NCBI GenBank assembly: GCA_037389465.1
Contig: JAZARR010000197.1
Coordinates: 7,589,501-7,653,500 of the forward strand
Source of the DNA: Baylisascaris procyonis
Taxonomy: Eukaryota > Nematoda > Chromadorea > Rhabditida > Ascarididae
Direction of reading: 5' to 3'
DNA length: 64,000 nt
Shown: positions 1 to 10,301 of the stretch, one piece after another
Numbering within the stretch: position 1 is the first letter of the stretch
Layout: the number at the start of each line of letters is the position of its first letter
Program-made: the position numbers and the translations under genes
Notes under the pieces: generated by a model
Told to the model about the DNA's origin: nothing
What the model saw: only the letters and a program-made list of their open reading frames with translations
The model's database searches: none

Positions 1-1026
1 AGCTGTTCACATTGTCCCGTGTGGGTGTGTGGTTGTTTTTTGCGAAAATGTTAAGTAATTGGTAATACCAGTAAGCATTTCTTTAAAGTGGTCTAAAGAA
101 TAGCGGTGAGGCGAGTTGTTGGCGTTATTGAAGACCGCTAGTGACGTTTCTTTGAAATTTGCGTATCTACCTTGGCAAGCGTACGTGACGAATGAAGGAG
201 TTTACTAATATTATTTGTCAGAAAGACGAATGAGGCCGGTGACTTTAAACGATAGATATGTCGTCGATGAGATGGTTTAGCAGCAGGCATGCTGTAGCAG
301 CTATATTGCAATATAAATACTTTGGTAGTACGACTATCTTGTTCAGTAAGTAGGGTGATGGAATTGAAAGCTTCATCTGCGAGAGAAGAGAAAAATTGTT
401 GGGTTGAGTATCTTTCCTTTTGATAATACCACTTCAGACGTCTCACTATTCCTTACTTGCTCTAAAAGTTCTCTGGTTAGGCTGATTTATGGGACTGAGA
501 ATCCAAGAACAAAGGATAAGATCTGGAGATTGGTCTCACAATTCGGGTGTCCCCTTCAGAAGCGTTCTTACGTGAGGTGATTGATGCGTGATGCCGTTAT
601 TAGCTCCTCCAGTGATCCAATTTCATAGAAGGGAGGGAACTCAATGATACATCCGCACAACTCGATCTACATTGCTAACCTATCTCTCTTCATTCCGTTT
701 GCGGTGCGTGAATACCGATAAACGGCAAGATCAACCTTCCCACTGAAACTGTGCACCATTATTACTGGTTATGAGAAGTAAGCCGATGATCCCACAACCG
801 AGGAGGATGAGAAAGCGGGGTGGGGGGAAAGGGGGATTCGCCATTTTCGCTCGTTCACAACTCGCAACAGTTGAGAGTGATAAGCAAAATGTAAAATTTG
901 TAGACCAGAGTCGACTAGAACAAAGTAAGCGGGATATTGAATTATGCGTGTTGAGAAGGTTATTTGAAAGAACATGCCAAATGAGAGCATTTTGAGAACG
1001 ATGTTGAATTTTGGTACCTTTTGCAA

Positions 1027-1056
1027 CTCTTTTACTTAGTTTACTTAGATTACTTA
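1027..1056 (-). repeat. RTE 3' terminal short tandem repeat
   Basis: In RTE sense this is roughly three copies of a CTAAGTAAA-like motif near the 3' terminus, where a poly(A) tail would sit in other LINEs. It marks the 3' end of the element and fixes its orientation. Confidence 0.6.
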
Positions 1057-1067
1057 GAAGTCGTTAT

Positions 1068-3995
1068 TCAACGAGATGCCCCTGTCGCAACAGACAGCCC
1101 CGTGACGACGTTCCGCACGATGCCCTTCCATAACGATCTGTCTACTGCTTTTCTTCTCCATGTTGTTCCTACATTTGTCTTGAGGAAGTCTTCCCATCTG
1201 CGTGGTGGCCTTCCTCTGGGTCTTTTGCGATCTCTTGAACACCAGTGCAGTATTCTGGCGCTCCACCTATTGTCATCTTTGCGTGCAACATGGCCGGCCC
1301 AGCGTAATTTGTTTAACTTGTATTCAATTACTGCGTCCTTCAGCAACGTTCTTTGCCTTATCACTTCGTTTTTCACTTTATCGCGGAGCGATATCCCGAG
1401 CATTGATGTCTCCATTGCTCGTTATGTTGTTTGTACTTTTTTCTCTTCTGCGGCTGTTAGCGCCCAGGTTTCGCTACCGTATGTCATTGCTTTCAAGACT
1501 GTAGAATTGAACAGTTTCGCTTTCGTTTCTCGCTTGAGTTTTGATTTTAGGACATCAGATGAATTTACTCCAGGCGGCTCTTTGTCTTCCAGTGATCTCT
1601 TCCTTCAGATCGTTGTCCATCCTGACTGCTTGTCCCAAGTAAACGTAGCTTTCCACTTCTTCTATATGCTCGTTGCCAAGTTTTATTCCGTCGCAAGGCA
1701 AGTCTTTTGACTTCATGAACTTGGTTTTAGTTTTGTTGACCTTCAGACCGATTTTTGCACCTTCCCTGTCCAATTCCATCAGCATTTTTTGCAGCTCATC
1801 GGTTGACCTACCTATGAGGACAATGTCGTCGGCGAACCTTAGGTGGTTTAGCTTCTCGCCGTCAATTGTAATACCTTCTGTCCAATTCAACTTACGCATC
1901 ACCATTTCGAGGCTAGCAGAGAATAGCTTAGGAGATATCGTGTCACCCTGCTTGACCCCTTTGCAGACTGGGATTTGTAATTCGTTATTGAACAGGGTAA
2001 TGCACGTGAAATTGTCCTTTTGCGCTGACTGAAGTAGTTTAATGTAGCCGGGGTGGATTCCTTGGTCCTTTAGTGCTTCGAGCACTGCATTGACCTCCAC
2101 GCTATCGAACGCCTTTTCGAAGTCCACAAAAGCTACTGCAAGTGGGATTTTATATTCGCGGCTCCGTTCCATAGCTGTGTTAAGGCGAAAATATGATCCC
2201 TCGTACTGTACCCTCTTCTGAAACCGGCTTGCTCACGCGGTTGCTGTTCTTCTAGCACTGTGGACAAGCGGTTAGTAATGATCTTCGTGAAGAGTTTATA
2301 CACATGCGATAGGAGGCTAATTGGTCTATAGTTTGTGAGATCTTCTTTATCGCCTTTTTTGTGGAGTAGGATGGTTTTTGATTTTCTCCAAGCGTCTGGG
2401 ATATCGGCGACCCTGAAGTATTTGCTGAATCGTTCCGCCAGCGTCTTCCACAAACAATGCCCACCTGCCTTCAGTGACTTTACGGTGATTCCGTCCACAC
2501 CGGGTGCCTTGCTGTCGTCCATTTTTGATAAAGCGTGGCGCACTTCGCTCACTGTTACTGGTGGAATATTAGAATTTGCTTCACTGAGTTGAGGTGCGGG
2601 TATCTTCGTCTGAGAAGCGAATAGGTGAGTGTAAAATTCTTCGCAGATTTTTTCCATGCCTTCGCGAGTTGTTATCCTTTCACCGCTTTTGTCTTTCAGG
2701 GCATTGAGGTTGTTTCTGTACATACCCAGTTTTCTTCTACGCTTCTTCAGACTTTTGTTTTCCTCGACAGTTTCCAGGAGGCGTACCTCGCGGTATTTTC
2801 GGATGTCTTCTGACAGTCTCGTTCTAATTTGCTTGTTAAGAAGCGAGTATTCTAGGATATGAGCTTTGTCTCTTTTCATTTCTTTCCTTTTTTGAAGCAG
2901 CTTTCGCGTGTCGTTTGATATTCTCCTTTCAGCTTTGTTTGGCTGCTTTGATTCTGCCTTTTTTATGACTTCGTTCAACTGATTCATGAACGACTGGTAG
3001 TCAGCGTTTATGTCGCCCACAAGTTCCCATTCGCGACGTTCAACTTCGGCTATCATCTTCTGTTCGTCAACTACGAGGCGTGATGCTCTCCTTCTACCTT
3101 CTCGTGGGATTGGCTTCAAAGCGAGGTGCACTTTGGCTCCTAATAGTCTGTGGTCGCTCCCTGTGTTGAAGAGTGGCACTACCGCTAAGTCGCGGAGAAT
3201 CGATCTGTTTTTCGTCAGGATGAAGTCGATTTCGTTTGTTGTTTCCGCATTGGGGGATATCCATGTCCATCTGCGCGAGGGTTTCTTCCTAAACCAGCTG
3301 TTTCCGACGTAATACCCCCAAGTCTCTGCCATTAAGGCTAGGCGTTCTCCTCTGTCGTTTCGGCCACCACTTCCGTACTTCCCCACATACTTCTCGTCTG
3401 GTCTTCCTTTGCCTAGCTTTGCGTTGAAGTCCCCCATAATCATAGTGTAGGTGGACTTGGCTCTTTCTGCCTGGCTGAGACTTTCGTAGAATTCTTCGAT
3501 CTCTTCATCTTCACTTTCGGAAGTTGGGGCGTACACCTGTATGACCTTGAGAGTTGCTTTTCCATTCAGATTTAAGATGAGAGTGCCAACGCGACTTGAG
3601 TGCAGCTGGCAGGAAGCAATTTGCGCAGCCCACTTTTCTCCGACGATGAAGCCGACTCCTCCCCTTGTGCTTCTTCCTTCACCACGGCCGAGAAACATGG
3701 CATCGCCGTTCTTCCATGTTGCCACCAGATCTTCCCTTCGTCGTGTTTCGCAAAGTCCTAATATGTCGCAGCATATTTTCTCTTTTTCTTCGAAAAGCAG
3801 AGTCAGGACGTCTTCCCTCGTTAGGCCCCTGCAGTTGTAGGTGCATATCGAGAAGTTGAGTCCTTTTGGTACGTCGGCTATGGCACCTGAGATTCTTGGC
3901 AGCCTCTCATCAACCGTCGACCGATCAGCCAACGTAGTTGACCGTATTGGTTGGCGTGCAGGGTATTGAGATCCATTTGCTTTTCCGTACTTCAT
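1068..3995 (-). pseudogene. RTE ORF: endonuclease-reverse transcriptase, broken
   Basis: The N-terminal piece (3995-2133, 620 residues) has the endonuclease, with YNCRGL at about 54-59, CETRR at 82-86, GDFNAKLG at 188-195 and SDH at 280-282. The RT entry follows (APGVDG near 498; HKKGD and NYRPISLL near 545-562). A 1-base frame change near 2170-2176 moves the RT core into a second frame (2172-1555) holding VDFEKAFDSV, GVKQGD and FADD. A second frame change lies near 1558. A TAA at 1422-1424 precedes the C-terminal piece (1415-1068) with RWAGHVAR and RGRPPRRW. Together these pieces cover a near full-length RTE protein that cannot be made as one chain. The large plus-strand frame at 1021-1710 is only antisense to it. 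Confidence 0.9.
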
Positions 3996-4937
3996 GCGGT
4001 TGCGGCCTAAGAAAATCGCGTCACCCGCTGGCTAGGCGGACCGTGACGATATCCTTGGTTAGGCGAAAGCGACGACGCAAGCGATGATGCAACCACTCAC
4101 CACCACAAATAATAATAAAAAAAAATAGTGGAACTCTAAATAGTGGAAATGTGGCCAAATCTTGCTCGCTGAGAATCCTGGAAACTGGCAGGCATTGTGA
4201 GGTATTTGAAGCACGAACCCGACGATAGCCTCCAAATATTAGAAGATATACGCGCAAATAAGAAAGAATTGGAAACCGATATTGCTCGTTATGAGAACAT
4301 GTAAACTCTCATGCTGCCGACAACACCAGTGTGCACATGCTTGAACTTGGCTCCAAAGGGTGCGGACGTGGGCGAGGAGAAGATTAAAATGTAACAGAGA
4401 AGGAGTGGTTCAGATTGCATATGTTGCGCAACATTGTTAGCGTAAAATAATGAGGGTACTGCGCGTCGGCTGCGCCGTCGAGTAGAAAGTAAACGCTGTG
4501 AATAGCTAGAAGAGAATGATGTCTATTGTCAAGCTGTACAAGTGAAAGGCTATCTACTACGAGAGGATGCTCATTATCAAAAAAATACTAGGAAATTTTG
4601 ACGACGAGGGAAATTTCACACGAGAGGACACTAGTCCACCTTTCACAATGTAATGCATTTCTGAACACTTTTTTTCCAAATCTTTCAGAGGTTCCCTGAA
4701 ATATTCGCAAATCCCCTACGCCTCTCTCACTCTTCCTGGAGTTTTCTTTTTAGACAGCTTTCAGGGAAAGCGCACAACGGTGTAGATTGATATGATTATA
4801 ACAGAGTGCCTCGTTAGATGGTCTTCCGTCAGCTGCTTGGATGCACAAAAGAATGATGTCGACTTCGCATTCTTCTACTGCACGAATCTTATTCATCAGA
4901 ACGTTTCAGAATCTTCTATTGCAGTTGCAATCGGTAA

Positions 4938-4984
4938 TGCGTCTGCGCGTCTGCGCGTGTGTGTGTGCGTGTGTGTGTGTATGC
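4938..4984 (+). repeat. (GT)n-rich microsatellite, short form
   Basis: An interrupted GT tract, simpler and shorter than the equivalent in units 2-4, which carries extra GC-interrupted blocks. Peptides read across it are low-complexity Val/Cys or His/Thr runs and are not genes. Confidence 0.85.
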
Positions 4985-5795
4985 GCGGGCAATAGCATAC
5001 CTCATGACATCAGTATATGTTATGCGAGCGAGTTACTTTCTCTATGGGGCATAATTTCACGTTTTTCATTTTTTCTGCTGTGTAACTATGTGGATCAGGG
5101 CAGTGGGTTAGGGGAGACCGCCTCGGTTGCGGTGAGTATTCTCACTCATTGCGAGTTGTATAGCGAGGGCCGAATTCGCGAGTGCGTCTTGTAGTACTTC
5201 GCTTGTTGTCGTTGCGGGCGCAGAATGCGTGAGTCTGTTATCCTCTATCTTTTTCTCCTACTTTCCTTCGCGTAAACTGGGGAAAGGTGTGACTCTGAAG
5301 GGATGTCAGCCTACGTTGTTGCCCAGAGGCACAAGTGATCTAGTGTGATATTTCGACTCAGGGGGATGCATTTTGATCCAGTTTTTTTGCGTTTAACGTC
5401 CTAAGAGACCGGGAGAAGTGTTGTTTGGTTTGCTTCATGTGGAAAATGCTGGTGTAGCAACAGAGAAAGTCATGCACTCTTCATTACAATTTTACGCCCA
5501 TTTTGGGAAATTCGAATGCGAACCACTTTGAATGCTGCATCAATGAAGTCAGTAGACGGTGAAAAACATCCGAAGAATATGCGGAAGACCGCATGTAAAA
5601 ACGTTTTCGGAATTGTTCAACATCGAAATCGATGTGGCCAGTATTTCTAATCTCTTGCTTTTATATATTTTCGTGTTATAAAAATGTTTGACTGGTGCAA
5701 TAAAAAGAGAACACAAATGTTTGTAATACTTTGCCGGATTTGTTTTAATTATCTTATCGCCATCATTTTCTTTCACACCATAGGAGCAGGAAATA

Positions 5796-7014
5796 CGTCG
5801 TAAAAGAATTGGTTTTGTTCACTTAACGAAGGTACTTTATTCCCACTGTATGGGGCCTTTTAAAACAATTTCGGTATAAGCACTGAAATTTACTTATGTA
5901 ATCGCGATTCCAAAAAAATTAATTTTGGCACTATTAAACCCTAGTGAAAAAGTGTGGGATGAGGTGGGGACGTGTGGAAAAGCTTAGACCACTTCAACGA
6001 TACGTTTCTTAAGCTTGCCTTCTATTCGAATTTTCGCTGATCGTACATAACACATAGAATGAGGTAAAATGAATCAAAAATCGAGAAAGTGCGCTGCAGC
6101 AATATTTTCCTACATTCAGAATTCCATAGTTTCGCTTAACAAAAAGAAAAAAACCGCCTACCGCATCTTCCACACTTTAAGAATGTAAATTTTCACATCA
6201 CATTTTTAGAATTATCATATCATTGAGTAAAGCAAAACATTACGAACGGATTTTTGCTTATTGTAGCAGTTATTTCGATAGCAAGAAATGACGTTTATTA
6301 TTTGCATTTATTACCTCAATTGTATTCACAATTAGGTACAGAAGCATTTAGCTCGATTAATTTGAAATGTTTAGGTGATGGAAGTAGTGATATACATCCA
6401 ACAAATTTCTTCTGACTAATTATCACCTCAAGCGACCGCAGCTTCCTGAAATTGTCTGCGATTCAATATGTACCAGTTTAATAGTGATAAGCTCGTGACA
6501 CAATATCATCAAATTATCAATAATAATGTGAAGTTCAGTTCATCAATGGTAATATTAGACAGTCATTCACAATCCTATAAAACGTATTGAAATAAAAGCC
6601 TAGCTCAAAGAATAAAGAAACTTCAAGGCGATTTAAATGTGATCACATGAGCGACTGATAATCCTTTCAATCGCAAATAATCTCCATAAAATTCACTCCA
6701 AAACTTCTGCCAAGAGTTTCAAGCATCAAGTCGGCTTTATATGACTCGACCAATTATTTATCGTTCTAAAAATTGGCAAACTATATAAAAAAATTTCACG
6801 TGTACTATCTATATCTCTTTCACAGAATAAGTGACCTATTCTAAAGTACTATCTTATCTTCTGTTATCTTATCACCGATCTGGAATATTTGGGACCAATA
6901 TCTCTTTAAAAAATTACGGAACAAGTGATGTACTACTGTCTCATCAGTCTCACGCGCCCACCGGAGTGTCGTATAACGTATGCACATGAACTGACGGGAG
7001 TTCATAACACTAGC
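5796..7014. other. AT-rich stretch without recognisable genes
   Basis: About 1.2 kb of AT-rich sequence with no convincing coding frame, RNA gene or repeat structure. It is the start of the block that is nearly identical in all four units, so its conservation reflects recent duplication and not necessarily function. Confidence 0.6.
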
Positions 7015-7124
7015 TTGATGACTAGTGAAAACGTCCGCGGTAGCTCAGTGGTAGAGCACTCGTCCGGCAAGCGAGAGATCGCGTGTTCGTCCCCGTCTGC
7101 GGACAAGTTTTCATTGGTCATCAA
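7015..7124 (+). ncRNA. Extended hairpin enclosing the tRNA-like core
   Basis: Arms 7015-7040 and 7097-7124 are complementary over about 26 pairs, allowing three G.U wobbles and a 2-base bulge. They run from TTGATGAC through GAAAAC and GTCCGC into the acceptor stem. The pairing therefore continues roughly 18 bp beyond a normal tRNA. It could be a folded transcript or terminal inverted repeats of a small element carrying a tRNA-like core. Transcription is not shown by sequence. Confidence 0.6.
7034..7104 (+). tRNA. tRNA-Ala-like sequence (GGC), possibly a pseudogene
   Basis: A cloverleaf can be drawn. The acceptor is 7034-7040 with 7097-7103 (one G.U). The D stem is GCTC/GAGC at 7043-7046 and 7054-7057. 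The anticodon stem is CTCGT/GCGAG at 7059-7063 and 7071-7075. The loop CCGGCAA gives anticodon GGC. The A box (TAGCTCAGTGG) is good. The B box (GTTCGTCCC) has one mismatch at the normally invariant A. A TTTT terminator lies at 7108-7111. Odd points: C instead of U at position 33, a weak T stem, and anticodon GGC, which eukaryotes normally do not use for Ala. A decayed tRNA-Ala(AGC) relative or a tRNA-derived element fits best. Confidence 0.55.
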
Positions 7125-7747
7125 AAACACTCATTATCATTCTCACTCTGAGCCGGACTTCAGTTGACTCAAAACTCAAAAACATCCAACATACAAATTC
7201 AACTTGTAGTGCGAAATTATCCAAAATTAAAGCATCGGTGACGTCGAACCAATCCGACACTAGCTTTGTAGTGCATGATGGAGATTTTCTAGTTCATCTA
7301 CTTTGCTTCTGGTATGTACATACTTAAGGCACTACTTGAAGAGTGTTGCTAAGCATAGTTTCAGGATTGAAAGTTGGTAGCAAGCGTCCATCGGGTGATC
7401 CACCCAGAGAGTGCCATAGAGACAGAGAGAAAGTATTTTGTTCGCTATTGTATTATTCCGATGTGACAATTCGACAAATTTTGGGCACAGATAACTGAAA
7501 CTGTAAAAGTGCATAGTAAATAATGTTGCAAAATTTGAATTTTCGGCGCTGATAAGAGTTTTCCAGAGCATCTTGAGCTCAATCGCTCGAAGGAGATGCA
7601 GCTATAATCATAATCTAAAACATCTGCAGACTGCAATTTACTTCTTACAATACGGTTGTAATAGAAAAATGCCTAATACATTCACATCGTCCACTCCCGG
7701 TTCAAAAACATCATATATACGAAATCATGTGCCTCCATAGCGCTTAC

Positions 7748-7957
7748 TTTTCGGAAATTCCAACTGCGCTGTTGTCAAACTGTAGGCGGCCGTGGTCGTT
7801 GTAGCAACACTGCTTGTTTCTGATGTATTGCTTTTCATAGAACTTAACGTGATATCGCTTGTTTCAGTGACGTGGACAGTTGAACTGACATTGTCCGTTG
7901 TTAGCAACCCTATTTCGTTCGGCTGATAGGTTCTGCTATCGTCAGGTACACTTTCAC
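7748..7957 (-). CDS. Mucin-like Ser/Thr-rich exon A (internal exon)
   Basis: On the minus strand a 3' splice site (TACTTTATAG) precedes 7957 and a 5' splice site (AAAA|GTAAGC) follows 7748. The 210-base exon is open in one frame, enters and leaves in phase 1, and encodes about 69 residues. About a third are Ser or Thr, including a TTTT run and several S/T pairs. No signal peptide or cysteine motif lies in it. The upstream neighbour is exon B at 8667-8980. Likely part of an extracellular O-glycosylated linker (inference); the rest of the gene was not found. Confidence 0.5.
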
Positions 7958-8666
7958 CTATAAAGTATATTTCGTAGTCAAATTAGCTTCGCGATAAGTT
8001 CCCACAATTAAATAACGTCTACCGTTTTGATGAATCACATGACAGAGATGAATTTCATAATGCTAATTTATGATAACACCAATTTCCAAAGTCAGTAAAG
8101 ACTCCCTTTTCGGAAATTTTTGCACCTTTAGAAAAAGTGTGAATTATGTCGAAAAAATTGCGAACAGAAATAGCGATAAACTGAAATATCTTTCTAATTT
8201 CACTCATATTGGACGGATCACAAAGTGTTGATACAATACGCCTACACTACAGCAGTATGGGACGTTATGAAACTACAAGCATTATTTAAGTTTGCTAGCC
8301 ATTATAATAATATACAGACAGGGTTGCGAACTGTCTTAGTGATGAATAAAAATTTCTTTTTAAATTATAGAACGGTGACTGTTCTTTTTTCGAACAATTA
8401 TCACTTGAGAAATTCATTTCCAATAAATATTAAAATTGTAGAAATCGATAGAAGACAAGAGATGTAACACTTGATTTTTCTCCAATAAGATGAAGTGTCT
8501 TGTAAATCGTCGCCTTGCGAGGGCTTTTATCGTGAATGCCTTTTCGTAAAAGTGGGCAATTCTCACATTTGAATAAAAGAAGAGAAATGAAAATAGACAA
8601 CGATGACGCGATTGGAGGAATCACTTATATAGTTTGGCAAGAGTTTGGTCTCTTTATGATATTTAC

Positions 8667-8980
8667 TTTTAGTTTCGTTCAGTAGTACGTTTGATTTGGA
8701 AGCTGTTGTTTTTTTTTTTTTTGAGGATCGGTTATGGCTGTTGTAAGCAGATTGGCTTCGTTTGATCTTGTTTTGGATTCTGGAACCGTTGTTGCACAAG
8801 TCTCGGTCATGGTCGTTGTTCTATGCAGATTGGCTTCGCTCGTTGCTGGTTTAGATTCTGCAACTGTTGAAGTACTAGCATTGGTTGGGGTCGTTGGCTT
8901 GCTGATTCCGCTTGTAAACCCATTAGCGCTAGTCGTGTTTTCTTCGTTCCTAAGGGTGCTTTCAATAACTCTATCGTCAC
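8667..8980 (-). CDS. Mucin-like Thr/Ser-rich exon B with homopolymer frame problem
   Basis: The 3' splice site TTTGCAG lies just above 8980 and the 5' site AAAA|GTAAAT just below 8667. Like exon A it begins GTGA in phase 1. The frame encodes a Thr/Ser/Asn/Pro-rich chain with repeated modules (SEANLH / SNEANLL). A run of 14 A (minus strand, 8709-8722) breaks the frame. A run of 12 or 15 would keep it open to the donor and give phase 1 at the exit, matching exon A. Real frameshift or base-calling error cannot be told apart here. Confidence 0.5.
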
Positions 8981-9152
8981 CTGCAAAGCAAAGCCTTTAT
9001 CTACTAGATGAAGAGAGATAATACGAAATTCAACCATCAAACGATACCAAATTAGGTAGTTTCGTTTATATACATATAAAGTCAAGGATGTGTGATTAGT
9101 CAGAATCACCGTGGATTAATGCAAAACCCGCACAATAATTGTCTATTCTTGC

Positions 9153-9223
9153 GAATTTTCGGCTCTACTTTCTATTCCGCTCTACTTTCTATTGAATTTT
9201 CGGCTCTACTTTCTATTGAATTC
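9153..9223 (+). repeat. CR1 5' region short tandem repeat
   Basis: Three imperfect copies of a roughly 24-base motif containing GGCTCTACTTTCTATT, with the middle copy shortened. The repeat lies about 130 bp ahead of ORF1 and is probably part of the 5' UTR of the element. Confidence 0.6.
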
Positions 9224-9355
9224 TTGGCATTTGTTTTCACGCGGTGCGGTCGTGCCGGCTGTATTTCTCAATCGGCTGAGGAACTCGTTGGAGCAATTTG
9301 TTTGCGACTGTTTATTTTCTTCTGCTAACAACGTGTACGTAGACTATTCTTTCTG

Positions 9356-10195
9356 ATGGTACATAACGACGTGAAATCGGATCTGACTGGAAAAAGAAAG
9401 AAGCCTAAGAAACCAATCGTACTGGGCGGCCAACCAACCCGTCGTGAAGACAGTCAGCCCGCTTCTGAGAGAGGTACCGCAAATTACTCGGAAATGGCTC
9501 TAAGTATTGACAAAACGCTTCAGCTTAAGATGGCGAAGATGATCAACGACGCAGTTGTGGTTGCACTGGGCGCAATAACTGAACGATTCACGAAGGCGCT
9601 CACTGAGACTTTACAACCGATTATGCTGACCTTGTCAGATATCATCAAAGAGCTTACGAGAATCAAAGCTGAGGCCGTTACATCGTCATCTGCCGCCGGT
9701 GACCAATCTCCGCATGCTGTCCCGGCGGCAAAACATCAGGTACTCACTTCTGAAGTTGTCGTTTTGGGCTTATCGGAGCAATCCGACCACCCACCTCATG
9801 CGCGTAGAGAAATCGACAAAGAAGCAATCCTTCGATTGTTGGACGAGCTCAATGTGGACGCTGTCCCGACACAGGCTACCGAATGGGAACATATACGAGC
9901 GGACGCCAGCGATCGATCAAACTAATCTTTGACAATTCTCATGATCCTATCCAAATTCTTCGGAACGCGCATAAATTGAAAACCAAAGCCAATTTCAAGT
10001 CTGTTTATGTGCGTCCCTCCTACAGCTCCGAGTTACGCGCGGAGCTGCGCGAGTCACGCAAAAATGACCCCACTGCGGTCATTTACCGTGGAAAGGTGAT
10101 GAGCAGGAGTCAGATCCCGAAGAATAGAGGACATGGTATGGCAGAGAAAGCAGAAATAAGGTCCAGTCAGAGCCAAAATTTTCAACAACAGCGCT
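9356..10195 (+). pseudogene. CR1 ORF1, frameshifted in unit 1
   Basis: One T is missing near 9875 (CAGGCTACC against CAGGTCTACC in units 2 and 3). The first frame ends at 9925 after 189 residues and the downstream domain continues in another frame to 10195. Unit 4 carries the identical deletion. Confidence 0.85.
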
Positions 10196-10301
10196 GATGT
10201 CAGCGCACGCCCCAGCCTCAGCCTCTCATTAACCTTTCCCCATCTCTTCCCAACTAACACAAATCACCTCTGAGCCAGCTCCACCACGTAACAAATTCCT
10301 A

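Larger units (their letters stand above)
1016..4229 (-). mobile_element. RTE-clade non-LTR retrotransposon, private to unit 1
   Basis: Units 2-4 read straight through the point where this block sits (compare 1007-1015 joined to 4230 with 19425-19440), so the block is an insertion of about 3.2 kb. Read on the minus strand it encodes an APE-type endonuclease, a reverse transcriptase with FADD, and the RTE/BovB-like C-terminal segment (RWAGHVAR, later RPRGRPPRRW). The 3' end carries short tandem repeats rather than poly(A), as RTE elements often do. No clean target-site duplication is visible. Confidence 0.9.
974..4304 (+). pseudogene. 38-codon frame split by the RTE insertion
   Basis: The intact version in units 2-4 encodes 38 residues ending ELETDIARYENM, with a charged, coiled-coil-like composition. 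In unit 1 it runs from ATG at 974 to 1015, is cut by the RTE, and resumes at 4230-4304 with the same stop. The family is not recognised. It could be a terminal exon of a decayed gene or chance reading. Confidence 0.3.
1..5795. repeat. Diverged leading segment of unit 1
   Basis: Outside the RTE this segment aligns to 18418-21020 but with many substitutions and small indels. One example is the G-rich tract near 815-835, which differs in layout from that near 19228-19248. The last visible difference is a/g at 5795 versus 21020, after which the copies become almost identical for more than 12 kb. The segment looks like an older paralogue of the leading part of units 2-4 (inference). Confidence 0.8.

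Noticed and set aside
138..446. Minus-strand frame of 102 residues (101 in units 2-4)
   Set aside because: Differences between the unit 1 and unit 2-4 versions change the amino acid at most sites and include an indel; no domain is visible. Probably chance.
1021..1710. Plus-strand frame of 229 residues
   Set aside because: It lies antisense to the RTE reverse transcriptase C-terminal region and has no recognisable domain.
4792..5194. Cys/Val-rich frames across the GT microsatellite
   Set aside because: Low-complexity translation of a dinucleotide tract.
5090..5260. GC-richer patch resembling a structured RNA or SL/snRNA gene
   Set aside because: No spliced-leader sequence, Sm site or usable Pol III boxes could be found by eye.
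5549..5776. Frames on either strand in the AT-rich region (also 20599-21028)
   Set aside because: Open on one strand in unit 1 and on the other in units 2-4, so not conserved as coding.
8734..9021. Plus-strand Val/Leu-rich frame that looks like membrane segments
   Set aside because: It is the antisense of the Thr-rich mucin-like exon B, whose codons read as Val/Leu/Ser in reverse.
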